64,000 nucleotides of DNA from Strigops habroptila (lineage: Eukaryota > Chordata > Aves > Psittaciformes > Psittacidae): assembly GCF_004027225.2 (NCBI RefSeq), contig NC_044298.2:434001-498000 (forward strand), given 5' to 3'. The notes under the pieces were generated by a model that saw only the letters and a list, made by a program, of their open reading frames with translations, was not told where the DNA came from and did not search any database. Positions 42,012 through 58,445 of this stretch are shown here, one piece after another. The number at the start of each line of letters is the position of its first letter. The first letter of the stretch is position 1. Position numbers and translations under genes: made by a program.

Positions 42012-45000
42012 TCACCGGATCATGTAGGCCAAGCTCGCTCCCAGTCCAGCCACGCCTGCAAACGCCATCAGCACGTTTCTGATGCTGCCTTCCAGGTCCT
42101 CGACTCGAAAGAAGTCCACAAAGCCCTCCTAGGGGGAAGAAGGGGAAGTCATTTCCCCACCAGCCCCCCCCTCTGCAGCAGGAAGGCACCACAAGCCTTT
42201 ATCCCTGGCAGAGAGGGCTGGGTCCAGCCCGTGCAGCGCATCCCAGTGTGCTCCCCCCGGCCACATCCCACCCCACAGAGGTGGCAGCGCCGGGGACCAC
42301 TCTGAAGCCAGCTCAGCACACCCGGCACTGACTCAGCTTTAGGAATGCTGCCCTCCCCACGCCGGGTGGGGGGGCCCATTTTTAGGTCAAGGCTGAGTCA
42401 GGCAGCTCGTGGTGAGGAGCTCCCGAGCCACCAGCGCTGGGGCTGGGTGTGTGACCGTGGGGCTGAGCGGAGCAGTGAGTCACCTCCGTGCTGACACGTG
42501 TGGTTGCCAGCGAGCAGGTCACAAACAGGAAGCTCTGGGGCCGGGCAGGACTCACCCAACCTCCCTGGCTCAGCAGCCACTCGCGCCGGGAGGAGACGAG
42601 CGCGTCCGTGATGATCCCTGCCAGGGAGCTGATGCACTTCTCCTGCTGGATGCTCTTCAGGTGCTTCGCGACGAAGGCCCCGAAGGAGATGAGCGTCACC
42701 ACCCGGCCCCAGTTGGTCACTCCGTCACTGAACAAGTGCGCAGCCACCTCTCGCACCGACTGCAGGTCCTCCTCCTTCTGGATTTCCAGCTTCCGAAGCA
42801 TTCCTGCAAGAGACGCTGCTTTAGAGGCAGGAACACGACACAGAGACCCCACAAGGCCACCAGTGAGAAGGTGCTGCACGCGCATCCGGGTCCAAAAGCT
42901 CGCAGGAGCAGTGATGGAGAGCAAGTACCTGCCTCTGCTGCTCACACTTGCCTGGGCGAGACAAAAACCAGCCCCTGACCCCTCTCTAGGTCCTTCCTCC
43001 CCACCTCGCGCCCAGCTGCAGCTCACCCTCTCCCTCACCAGGGCTCTAAAGCCGCCCAGCACAGCAGCGAGGGTGCAGCCTGGCAGGAGCCCTGCTGCTC
43101 GAGCAGCAGCCAGGCAGATGTGTCACCAGTTATTAACGTGGGGTTAGCGACTGGAACACCACAACTGCACCCAGTCTGACCTGCAATGCCCCCTGCTGAA
43201 CAAGCAAACAAGACAAGCCCTCACAAAAACGAAAGGCATCGCTGCTGGTTGTTGCTCAAACCAACAGGAAACCTTCCTGTTGGTTCCTTTTCTGCACACG
43301 CTTTATCCCTGCGGAAGCCTCGCGCCAACACCAGCCTTGCTCCGAGCATTCCTCGTTCCATGGATTTGGCCAGGGTTACGGAACCACAGCCTTTACATCA
43401 GCGCTGCTCGGGACAAAAGGGCGAAACTGAAACCCTTTTGAGTTCAAAACAACCCTGGACCATGTTCCTGGAACAAGGAGGGTGTTTCTCTCACCGTCCC
43501 TCTGTGCCAGGCACCGTCCTGAGCTGGGTGCAGTGAGGTGGGGGCTGAAAGCAGCCCCAGCACAAACCCCCCCCGCTGGGAGCTCGGCCCCAAACCAGCT
43601 CGTTTCTGAGTCACATGAAACCAAGTCAAAAGGGTTCAGTTCCCACTTCCAGGCTGTTCCCAGGACACCGCAGAGCCAAGCCCGAGCTTGGGTCAATGGT
43701 CAACAATGGGTCAAGTTTCTACTTGGCTACTCCAGGGCTCCTCACAAGTGAACTGGTTACAGGAGCAGGGCTACAAGCTGAGCACATCCCCTGGGAGAGC
43801 TTAGTCACAGCATCAACCAGGCCGGAAAAGACCTTTAAACTCATCCAGTCCAACCGTTCCCAGCGCTGCCAAGGCCACCACTGCCCCATGGCATTGAGGG
43901 ACCCATGGACACGGTGTGTGAACACTTGCAGGGACGGTGACTCCAGCCCTGCCCTGGGCAGCCTGTTCCAATGCCTGAGCACCCTCTGGGGAAGGAATTG
44001 TTCCTCAGCTCCATCTAAACCTCCCCTGGTGCAGCTTGAGGCCATTTCCTCTTGTCCCATCCCTTGGGAGCAGAGACCAGCCCCCTCCTGGCTCCATCCT
44101 CCTGTCAGGCAGTTGCAGAGAGCGATAAGGTCCCCCCTGAGCCTTCTCTTCTCCAGACTAAACCCCCCCAGGTCCCTCAGCCGGTCCTCATCACACTTGT
44201 GCTCCAGGCCCTGCACCAGCCCTTCTCTGGCCCCGCTCCAGCCCCTCAATGTCTCTCTTGCAGAACTGAACCCGGGGTTCGAGGTGCAGCCTCGTTCCAC
44301 CCAAGCCGGGGTGTGAGGAGCTCCTGAGCTTTGGCCACCGGGGGTTATTTGCACGCCGTCGTGCTGAGCCAAGCAGGACGCAGGAGGAACCGGGGCTAAT
44401 CTGTAACCACATTATCTCCTCCGCACACATTTATCCACACACCCCCCCCAAGCGAGCAAAGTTCAGTTTCGCTTTTCAAACCCACTCGATTGCTTTAAAC
44501 TTCAACCCAGGCACTGAATGACCCGAAGCTCTGCTCCCACCGCACCCCCCTCTCCGTGCTGGGGGGGGGTTTGCTCCAGCCCCAAGGGCCACCCCCAGCC
44601 TAACCCCCCCCCCCAACGCCGCAGCCAGGGCAGAGGGAGCGGGATCCCCCCGGAACCCACATCCCACAGGACCCCCATTCCCTCCCCTCCCAGGACCGCA
44701 CATGAGGAGGGGCCGGGACCCCAAAGGAGGGGAAGCGGCTCCGTCCCCGCCCGCCGCCACCCACCCTGGAAGGCGAGTTCGTGCTTCGCCATGACGCCGT
44801 CGCCGACCCTCCGCAGCGTCTCCAGCGCCTTCCCCATCACCGCATCCGCCGCCCCTCCGGGCCGGCCGGGCCCGCCCAGCAGCCCCGGGAACAGCTTCTT
44901 GGCTCCGGGCTCGGCCTCGCCCGCCGCCTCCCGCAGGTAGCGGCCGATGAGCTCCAGCGAGGCCTGGCGCAGCGCGTCGGGCGGCGGCGCGGGCAGCGAG

Positions 45001-45293
45001 TCCCCCGCGGGGCCGCGCTCGGGCTCGGGCTCGCAGCCATCCAGCTCCTCCTCGGGGCTCCAGAGCGGCACCGGCCGCGCCGGGGCGGGCAGCGGGGCCG
45101 GGGCGGGCAGCGGGGCCGCGCCGCAGCCCAGCAGCGCCTCAGCGCGCCCGGCGGCCCAAGCCCCCGCGGGGGCCGCGGAGGGCGGCGGCGGGGCCGGGCC
45201 CCCTCCCGGTGCGGCGGGAGCGGGGGCCAGCGCGGGGCTGCCGCCGCAGTAGAGGTTGAGGCCGATGACCGCGTTCCGCTTGAGCGCGAACAT
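42012..45293 (-). CDS. MCL1: MCL1, anti-apoptotic BCL2-family protein (complete, 3 exons)
   Basis: MCL1 holds BAK and BIM at the outer mitochondrial membrane. Minus-strand exons are 44765-45293, 42556-42803 and 42012-42128, giving 297 residues with phases 0/1/0 closing. The start MFALKRNAVIGLNLYCGG is the family's N-terminus. A long Ala/Pro/Glu PEST-like region follows. BH3 is in KALETLRRVGDGVMAKHELAF, BH1 in VTNWGRVVTLISFGAFVAK, and BH2 in REWLLSQGGW continuing EGFVDFF. The C-terminal anchor NVLMAFAGVAGLGASLAYMIR includes the final R. The first exon is CpG-rich and has a promoter CpG island at about 45300-45450. A CR1 sits in intron 1. The order MCL1-ENSA-GOLPH3L-HORMAD1 on one strand matches human 1q21.3. 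Confidence 0.97.
43808..44320 (-). repeat. CR1 LINE fragment in MCL1 intron 1
   Basis: A reverse copy of about 510 bp, very similar to 57482-57985 in GOLPH3L's 5' region. Confidence 0.92.
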
Positions 45294-45507
45294 GGCAGCC
45301 CCCGGACAAGGGCCGCGGCGCCGCCCGCTCCGCTCTATATGGCGGCGGTGACGCGGCGCGGGGCGCGGCGGGGCGGGACCGGGGGGGGACCGGGAGCGCC
45401 GGTTCCGCTTCCGGACGCGCTTCCGGGCTCGCCCCGCCGAGGGGCGGCGCTGTGCGGGCAGGGGGCTGCGCTAGGGGGGTGCTGCGGAGCCCCGAGCCCC
45501 AGCGGGG

Positions 45508-45830
45508 GAAGAGGAGGCTCAGGGGGGACGTGGTCGCTCCCTGGCAGGAGGACGGAGCCAGGAGGGGGCTGGTCTCTGCTCCCAAGGGATGGGACAAGAG
45601 GAACCGGCCTCAAGCTGCACCAGGGGAGGTTTAGATGGAGATGAGGAACAATTCCTTCCCCAAAGGGTGCTCAGGCATTGGAGCAGGCTGCCCAGGGCAG
45701 GGCTGGAGCCACCGTCCCTGCAAGTGTTCACACCCCGTGTAGCCGAGGCCTCAGTGCCATGGGTTAGTGGTGGCCTTGGCACTTGGGACTGGATGAGCTG
45801 AAAGGTCTTTTCCACCCCATGATTCCATGA
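45508..45830 (+). repeat. CR1 LINE 3' fragment upstream of MCL1
   Basis: A forward copy ending 'ccaccccatgattccatgac', inserted about 200 bases upstream of the MCL1 start region. Confidence 0.9.
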
Positions 45831-45834
45831 CCCC

Positions 45835-47380
45835 GCTCCAGCCCTTTTCGTGCCCATCCAGAGCCACTGGAAACTGGGGCCGGACACCCAGAAATCCCCC
45901 CCCCCCCCCCGGTGCATCCTCTGAAGGCAGGAAAGGGTTTCCCTGTGACCCCGGTGAGCAGCTCGGCCACGCCAGGGCCGTGTGCTGGGGCCTCCCTGTG
46001 CCACCAGTGTCCAAAGGCCACCGCAGCCGGGACGGTGGCACCAGCCCCGGCCCCGCAGCGTCACCGCGGTGAGACGTGAGCAGCGCCGGGCACTGGGGCA
46101 GAGGCCGTGGGGACGTGGTTGTGGGTCACCTCCTGGTGCAGGCGGTGCTGGGCTCCTGCCAAAGGCAGGGGGAACCTCCTGCCCGCCCCACAGCAGCGCC
46201 TCAGAGCGCCGTGGGGCTGGGGCGGGATATGGGAGGACCCCAGATGTGGGCGAGAGCTCCTCACAGGGGTGTTTCCTGCGGCGGGGAAGAAGCCCCTTCT
46301 CTGGGGATAGGAACTGCAGCAAAGCCGAGTCTCTGCCCCCATCGTGAGCATCACCCGAGGAACCGCAGAGGAGGAAGCTGTGGTGAGCACGGGGGCACGG
46401 TCCCGAGTGCCCCACACCGCTCTTGCTCCATAGCTGCCAAGCAGCAGAGCCACGCACCCAGCCTGGGTGCCCCTTCACCCCCTCTGCCAGCCCCACAGAG
46501 CAGGGCGAGAGCAGCCCCGGGGGCCAGCAAGGCCAAACCTGCCCCCTCAGGAGCCTCCCCTGGAATGTGTCCTTGCCGGGAAGCGCATTCCCGGCGCTGG
46601 GAGCAGCGCCCGGCACACGCCTCCCGCGCGGTGCCAGGCTGGGCAGCACAAACACCGGCCCAGGGCGGGGAGCGGCTGGAACAGCGTGTCCCTGAGCGAA
46701 CACCCAGCCCGGGGGGGGGGCACAGAGGGGCCGGGGCTCGCAGCAGCACCCCCGTGACACCCGGTGACGCCAGCGGTGACGCCAAGGCTGCCAGCGGGGA
46801 CAAAGGGAGCCGCAATGGGAGGGTGGCACCGTGGGGCAGCCCATACACCCCATGGCCCCATCGCTGGGTGATGGCCCCCGCACACCCACAGCCCTGTGTA
46901 CATGCCGTGGCCGCAGCACTAGGGGACAGCCCCATGGAGAACCCATGGCCCCATAAGTGGGGTTTGACTTCACACCCCCCCCCCCAAACTCCCATAAGCC
47001 CCATTCCCAGGGGACAGCCCTATGGACACCCCACAGCCACCTACACAGCCCCATTGCTGGGGGCCAGCCCCATGCAAACCAGATTTGACAAGGAGGAGAG
47101 GATGGGAATGTGAGGCCCGGCCGGGGGCAGGATGGAAATGACCCCATTCCATCGCTATTTCCCTTGTATGGAATTGCTTTCACTGGGTCTCATCCTGCAG
47201 CAAACAATCACTTCCCTTTCCCATGGATTTCCAGCAAACCAGGGAAAGACGTGGCTGGAGCCTCATCCCTGCCCCCTGGCACAGGGGCAGCCCCGAGCTG
47301 CAACATCCCCTTTCGGGTCATTACAGTTCCTTGGCTTAGGAAAGGAAAGGCAAAGCAAGGCGAGCGCTCTGCAAGAGCTC
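45835..47380. other. MCL1-ENSA intergenic region, no gene seen
   Basis: GC-rich unique DNA. The long minus-strand open frame (to 47183) is compositional and has no recognisable domain. Confidence 0.5.
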
Positions 47381-47431
47381 AACATGTAAAAAATTAGATA
47401 TATTTTTATATATATATATATGATTCATATC

Positions 47432-47439
47432 TATTTACA
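47432..47439 (-). promoter_or_regulatory. Pumilio response element in probable ENSA 3' UTR
   Basis: TGTAAATA on the minus strand next to a (TA)n stretch at 47400-47425, about 1.5 kb past the ENSA stop. The 10-base context is identical to the one in the MCL1 3' UTR. Confidence 0.4.
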
Positions 47440-48928
47440 GCATGGCTGGGACACACGGGACATCCGAGGAGGCTGCAGGCAGTGCCAGCTCACCCAGGGC
47501 GTGCAAAGGGACTGGAGACCAAAGCCCAGCCCCGGGGTGACCAGGGGGCACCCCCAGTGCCCCTTTGCCTGCTCCACAACGTGGGAGATGTGGGGAAGGG
47601 AGCCCCCAGCTCGGGGTGCCCGAGGGGAGGAGCTGCAGCGGGTTTGCTCCGAGCACACCCTTGGCAAACACCCTGCCAGGAAGCAGCGCCCCGCTCCTGG
47701 GGACACGGCAGCAGGGAGCTGACACCCGTCAGACGGGTTCCCCGAGGCAGCCGGGCAGGAACACGCTGTGCCCGTGCAGAGCAGCACCCGCTGCCTCCCA
47801 GCCCTGGGATCCCCCCTCGTCATCCCCACACAACGAAAGCAAAAAGTCCACTCGACTTCCTCCTAAACGCCTCCAAAAGCAGGCACGGGGGTGCTGAGCC
47901 CGTGCAGTGCACAGGGCAGGAGGTGCTGCACCTCCAGCCAGTGCCTGAGGAGCAGGCAGGACGTGCACAGGCTGCAGCATCGCACCCACCTCGCTGTTTG
48001 CTTGGGGTTTGGTTGGTTTTGTCCAGGCCTAGAGCAAAGAAAAGGCAAAGAAGGGAAAGGAAAGGGAGAAAAAAGGAAGAAATCCAAGCGTGGGGCACCC
48101 GACACTGCTCTCTCCCTTCCTACCTCCATGCTCGGTGGCTCCGGCGCATCTTCCCCTTGCAGGGTGGTTATTCCCTGCTCCGGAGATCAGCTCCAGGAGC
48201 TCCCACCCACCTCACCGGCTGCTTTGCAAGTGCCAACCCGTGGGCATGAGGCCGGGGCTCCGCTGCTTGGCCGCTCTCTGCGGTGTCCAGCACCTCGCTG
48301 CTGGTGGGACCCAGCTCAGCACCTCCAGCAGCCCATGGAGAGAAGCTGCCTGAAGCCCTGCAGCAGCGAGCCCCACGCGCCCCCTGCTCCGATGGAGCTG
48401 TGCTTGAAACCCAGAGCAGCTTCAAGCCCCCAGAACCTTTCCCAACGCAGCCGCAGGGCTGTGGGACGTGAGGTCCCCTCCTGCGAGCTCAGCCCAGCGC
48501 TGCAGCCACGGAGCTCTTTGCACATCAGCTTGTTCCTTCGCTCCGAAGCTCCAGCCCACATCCCGCACCTTCTGCCCAGCGCTCACACAGCTCGGCTCCG
48601 AGCACTCCCCTCCTACCCAGCACCAAGCAACAGCAACGACTCCGAGCCCCTTCCTGCTGTGAGGAGGCAGCGCTCCGGAGGCTCGGCAAGCTTCCAAACA
48701 GCAGGAAAACGAAGGTGGGAACCGAGTGGTTTTGCTAAAGGAGCAGCTGAACCTGCCCGTGTGTCCTGCTGACGCCTCTTACGTGTCTTCTGGGGGCTGG
48801 GCTGTGTTTGCTGGGCTGCTCAAGGAACTACGGGGATTCTGGTGCTCCTGTCGCTATGGTACAGTGAAGTTCAATCCATTTAGGCAAAAGGAGGAGGAGA
48901 AGGGGGAAGGCCGGGCTGTGAGCGCGGG

Positions 48929-51900
48929 TTACCCGGCCAGCTTGCTGGTCACAAGCGAGGACTTGCGCTGCGGGAGGTCCTGCGGGGTGGGAATGTGGTC
49001 TCCTGTCACCAGGTTCTTGTCTGGCCCCGCACTCGGCAGCTGCTTGTTCTTCATCTTTGCCTTGGCCATGTTGTAGTCACCGGAATCAAAGTATTTTTGC
49101 TGGAAGAGGAGGTTGGGGTTACATTGGTTTGCAGGAATGGGGGGGGGGGGGGAACACACAGAGCAAAGACACACACACGGAGCCTTCAGGGAGCTGCTAG
49201 GGTTGCTCAAACCCAGGTCACAACCCATGGTGGGAAGGGAGGATCCAAGCAGGGGAAGCTGGAGCTCAAAGGGCGTTTCACTCCCTTATCACACACGTCA
49301 GGATGCGGCCTCCCTCATGGTGCTGCTCACCCCCCCCAGTGGTGCAGAGAAGGCTGGACAGCAGAGCAGAGCCTGCCCCAGAGCAGAGCCTGCCCCAGAG
49401 CAGAGCCGCTGCCAGCGCTCAGGAGGGGTTATTCTGCCCCAGGAAGGAGGAGAGGCAGCAGGGACAGCCCGAGCAGCTCCGCTGGGCTCTTGGGAAGGGA
49501 TTTAAGGCCGTTTCCAGGGAGGAAAGTTGCCTTTTTTCGCTGGTGTCACCAGTGAACACGCAGCCAGCCCTTCGTGCCCCTTACAGCAGCCCAGAGCCCA
49601 TGCAAAGCGCAGAGCAGAGACAAAACTCAGCACCCCAGTGGCCCTCCAAAGCCCAGGACCACAGCAGCAGGGGGGGGATGCATGCACCTGGTTTGCCCCT
49701 GACCCCCAGGGTGGGATCTACCCCTGGGGGAGATGCACAGAGCAAAAGCCACGGAGGAAGGGGCAGCTTTTGGGTTCTTGCTCCATCACGGCAGCCCTCA
49801 CCGCTGCAGGCTGGTGCCTGCTGGGTGCCACAGCCTTTGAGTGCCTGCTCCAGGAGTGCAACACACTTTTGGGGCTGGGGAAGGGTGGTGGGATCCCTCT
49901 GGCTGCTTGGAGCTTGGCTGCCTGGGCCAGGGCGGGAGGGAAGGACACGGCTGAGCCCCGGCTGGGCAATACCTACCCCTTTCTGCAGTCTCTTCATGAG
50001 GAAGTCGGAGCCTCCGGGCTTCTGGCCCAGGTTGGGGTATTTGGCCTTGAGTTTGACCTCTTCTGCTCGCTCAGGGGTGATGGCTTCCTTCTCCTGCATG
50101 TCCTGAAAGACAGAGAGGGGGGTGAAGAGCCCCTTCAGCCCCACAGAAAACACATCCCTGCGATGCTGTAACACCGTGTTCAGCGCCAGGCAAGGAATGT
50201 TCCCCTGGGAAACCTGCCTCTGGAGCAGGGCAATGGGGCTGGTGCAGGGCCTGGAGCACAAGTGTGATGAGGAACGGCTGAGGGACCTGGGAGGGTTTAG
50301 ATGGAGAAGAGAAGGCTCAGGGGGGACCTTCTCGCTCTCTGCAACTGCCTGACAGGAGGATGGAGCCAGGAGGGGGCTGGTCTCTGCTCCCAAGGGATGG
50401 GACAAGAGGAAACGGCCTCAAGCTGCACCAGGGCAGGTTTAGATGGAGCTGAGGAACAATTCCTTCCCCTGAGGGTGCTCAGGCATTGGAACAGGCTGCC
50501 CAGGGCAGGGCTGGGGAATGGTTGGACTGGATGAGCTGAAAGCTCTTTTCCACCCCGGTTAATTCCATGAGCTGTGAGGCAGGGAAGCGCTCGGGAGCTG
50601 GGAGCAGCAGCGGCTGCGCAGGCTCAGCACATCCCACTCGGAGCGCTCAGCACCCCGCGCCCCCCCCCGCCATGGGGTGCCCATGGGATTGAAGTGGGAG
50701 GTGAAGGCGGGGGAAGGTGCCGAGAGTCTTGTCACGATCTGCAGCTTCCGCAGCTGCGGGGCTTTGCCCACACAGAGCCTGGAGGAGCTCAGCGCCCCCT
50801 CCCCAGCTCCATGGCAGCTCCAGGAGCTGCAGCCAGTGCAGGAAAAGACCTTTCAGCTCATCCAGCCCCAAGTGCCAAGGCCACCACTAACCCATGGCAC
50901 TGAGGCCTTGGCTACACGGGGTGTGAACACTTGCAGGGACGGTGACTCCAGCCCTGCCCTGGGCAGCCTGTTCCAATGCCTGAGCACCCTCTGGGGAAGG
51001 AATTGTTCCTCAGCTCCATCTAAACCTGCCCTGGGGCAGCTTGAGGCCGTTTCCTCTTGTCCCATCCCTTGGGAGCAGAGACCCCACCTCGCTGCAGCCA
51101 CCCGCAGCCCCGTGGCTCCGTCCCCCCGTGGCTCCCGCAGTGTGGGGGGTGCCCCATTGCCCAGCGCCGCTCCCAGCACCTCCTCCCGGTGCCTGGAAGC
51201 AGCACATCCGCCTCCTCCTGCACCACCCCCGGAGCCAACACACAGCAGGGGAGGGACACAAAGCTTCTCCCACTGATGGGGCTGCCCCCCCCCCCCCCAT
51301 AACCCACACCCCAACGCTGCCAGCACCCACAGGACCCCCCCATAACCCCCTCCATGACCCGCACCTTAATGTTGCCAGCACCCCCATAACCCCCCCATGA
51401 CCCGCACCCCATCGCTGCCAGCACCCACAGCACCCCCCTATAACCTCCCCCATGACCTGCACCCCAATGCTGCCAGCACCCCCCCATAACCCATACCCCA
51501 TTGTCAGCACCCCCAGGACCCCCCAGCACCCTCCCCACGACCCGCACCCCATCGCTGCCAGCACCCACAGGACCCCCCCCATAACCCCCCCCATGACCCG
51601 CACCTCAATGCTGCCAGCACCCCCATAACCCCCCCCCATAACCCGCACCCCAACACTGCCAGCACCCACAGCACCCCCCCCCTAACCCGCACCCATCGCT
51701 GTCAGCACCCACAGCACCCCCCCAGGACCCCTCCCATGACCCCCCCCATAACCTGCACTCGTCGCTGTCGCCACCCCCAGGACCCCCCCCCCAGCACCCC
51801 CAGTATCCCACAAGCCCCCGCGCACCCCCCCCACCGCCGAGACCCCGCTCTCCCACCAGCCCTGTCGGAAGTCCAACCCTCAACCCTCGCGGCAGCCAAT

Positions 51901-52075
51901 GAGAAGCCAGCATTCAGCAGCACCCGACAGAAGCAACCAATGCGCGCACAGGGCTGCGAAGAGCGACGTGCGGCTGAGCCAATGGGAGCCTGTCAGATCC
52001 GCCCCCGGCGTTCCCCACCTGTTTCTCCTGCCCCGTCTCCTCGCCGCGGGCGCCGGTACCGAGCGGGGCCGCCAT
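48929..52075 (-). CDS. ENSA: ENSA, alpha-endosulfine, PP2A-B55 inhibitor (complete, 3 coding exons)
   Basis: When phosphorylated by Greatwall (MASTL), ENSA inhibits PP2A-B55 to permit mitosis. Minus-strand exons are 52019-52075, 49977-50102 and 48929-49099, giving 117 residues. N-terminus [19 protein letters not shown] differs from the mammalian MSQKQEEENPAEETGEEKQ start but joins at the same point. Core [20 protein letters not shown] precedes the Greatwall site motif [14 protein letters not shown] and PKA-type site QRKSSLV. This form ends SKLAG with TAA. The terminal bases also form a GTAACC donor, so the longer mammalian ending (GQVE) could come from a further exon that I did not find. Intron 1 holds two opposed CR1s and a minisatellite. 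Confidence 0.95.
50240..50570 (+). repeat. CR1 LINE 3' fragment in ENSA intron 1
   Basis: A forward copy from 'ctggagcacaagtgtgatga' to the 'gttaattccatgagctgtga' tail. Confidence 0.9.
50838..51085 (-). repeat. CR1 LINE fragment in ENSA intron 1, opposed to 50240-50570
   Basis: A reverse copy of the same subfamily, about 270 bases from the forward copy. The pair forms an inverted repeat. Confidence 0.9.
51280..51800 (+). repeat. Minisatellite in ENSA intron 1
   Basis: Repeating units of about 40-65 bases built from cataacccccccatgacc and 'cgcaccccaatgctgccagc'. At least eight units. Confidence 0.95.
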
Positions 52076-52382
52076 GGCGGGGCCGGGGATGGGGCCTCCG
52101 CGCCCCGCGCTGCCGCCGCGCTGCCGCTGCTCCGGCCAGCCCCACGCTCCAAAATGGCCGCCGCCGCCCCCTAACGCCTCAGCTACATGACGGACAGCAG
52201 CTCTGACCAATGGGCGCAGGGAGGCGGCCGCGATGACATCATACCTGACCAATCAGCGCCCGAGGGGAACGGGGGGGGTGGGCAGAGCGGCGGGGGCGGT
52301 GCCTCCGCGGCCACCGGCCAATGGGAAGCGATGTGCTACCACGGGGGCGGAGCCTCCGCGGCTGGAGCGGCCACTGGCCAAT
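51896..52382 (-). promoter_or_regulatory. ENSA promoter region with seven CCAAT boxes
   Basis: CCAAT occurs on the plus strand at 51896, 51937, 51979, 52207, 52249, 52318 and 52378. A CRE-like TGACATCA lies near 52234. The last two boxes lie in a 60-base tandem duplication with GC boxes (gggggcgg). The cluster surrounds the ENSA first exon in a CpG island. Confidence 0.7.
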
Positions 52383-52399
52383 GGGAAGCGAGGCGCTAC

Positions 52400-53276
52400 C
52401 ACGGGGGCGGGGCCAGGGGCGGAGCCTCGGGGCCGGTACCGGGTCCCTGCTCCCGCCCCGCTCCGGGTGCTGCGGAGCCGGGCCCGGGGCAGCGCTCGGG
52501 GAGCTGGGAAAGAGCCGCGGGGTGACGGCACCCGCAGCACGGCCCGTTCCCCTCCCGCCCCCGGCCGGGGCTCTTTGCGGGCAGAGCCAGCGCTGGAGCC
52601 GTGCGCGCCACCTCCGAGCCCCGCCGCACGGACACCCGGTCAGCGCGGAAAGCAGCGGAACACCCCCACCCGCGGCCCCAACCGGCGGAGTTCAACAGGC
52701 AGAACACCTCCTGCTGCTGAGAAATACATTGACAGGAGCTACAGGCGGTGGCGGGGGGGTATAAAAGAGAATCACAGTTCAACCTCCACTAGAAACAGCG
52801 GGTGCGTGACGGTGGCACGGCCGGGACCGGCCCCACGGCTCTTGCACGGCTGCTCCTCCGTGGCTCTGCGCTGGGGCGGCCCCAGTGGGCAGCCCCCCCA
52901 GTGGGCAGCCCCCAGCCTGCGCCCCACGGGGAGGGATGAGCTCAAAGGCAAGAGGCAGAGGGAGCCGTGGAGGCAGCCGCGGCACAGGCAGCCCCGTTCC
53001 CGCAGGCAGAGGCAGGGCTCGGCTCTGCCCCAAGAAGGAAGCCAATGGACCGAGGAGCACAAAGAGCTGCCGCCGTCTCCCCCTGGAAGCACTGGCTGGT
53101 GGAGGAGCGAGTGTCCTGTCCACAGAGGTGGGCTTGTACCCTGCAGGGGGGGAAAGAGCAAAACCCCCCGTTATCCCCAAGCGGAGCCCACCGCTGCTGC
53201 AGGAACTCTGTGCCCAGAACCCCCCCCGACCTTGTGGCAAGGGGCTGAGGCTGCCCCACATGGTCCTGGGGCTCTT
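52400..53276. other. ENSA-GOLPH3L intergenic region and GOLPH3L 3' UTR
   Basis: CpG-rich sequence up to about 52700, then probable GOLPH3L 3' UTR. No AATAAA was found on the minus strand here. The 630-codon plus-strand open frame starting at 52233 is antisense and compositional. Confidence 0.45.
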
Positions 53277-57985
<4,709 letters not shown>

Positions 57986-58019
57986 TCACCAGTGCCCAGC
58001 GCTGGAGGGGATGGGACGG

Positions 58020-58445
58020 GGGGGCAGCCCCGGGCCGCAGCACAGGCGGGTCCCACACGGGGACACGGGGCGCAGGACCCGGGCACGGCCCGTCCTCACC
58101 TCGCAGCGCTGGGAACACGCTGCGGCCGCAGCCCCGAACCTCCCGGAGCCCCCGCACCCAGCGCGGCGGGACCCGGGGGTGCGGGGGGGTGCCCGGGCCC
58201 GTCCCCGCACGGGGCTCCAGCGCTGCGGGACAAGCGCCGCGCTCAGCGCCCCCCCCCCGAGCTTACCCTGCCCGGCGGGTCCTTCCCGAGCCTGCCCCGC
58301 TCCTTCCACCGCGGTCAAACTTCGGGGGCCGGCCGGAGGAAACGCTTCCTGGTGGGGCCGGGGCGGGCGGGAGCGGCCGGCGGCTTCCTGCGCTCCGGGA
58401 ACGCGGGCGAATGGGAACCCGCACGGCCCCGGGGCCTCCAATGAG
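58020..58445 (-). promoter_or_regulatory. CpG island, probable GOLPH3L promoter and 5' UTR exon
   Basis: Dense CpG sequence located 0.7-1.1 kb upstream of the GOLPH3L start codon. It is the only such island before HORMAD1. Confidence 0.55.

Noticed and set aside
45519-47183. 554-codon minus-strand open frame upstream of MCL1
   Set aside because: Compositional, ends within a CR1, no family resemblance.
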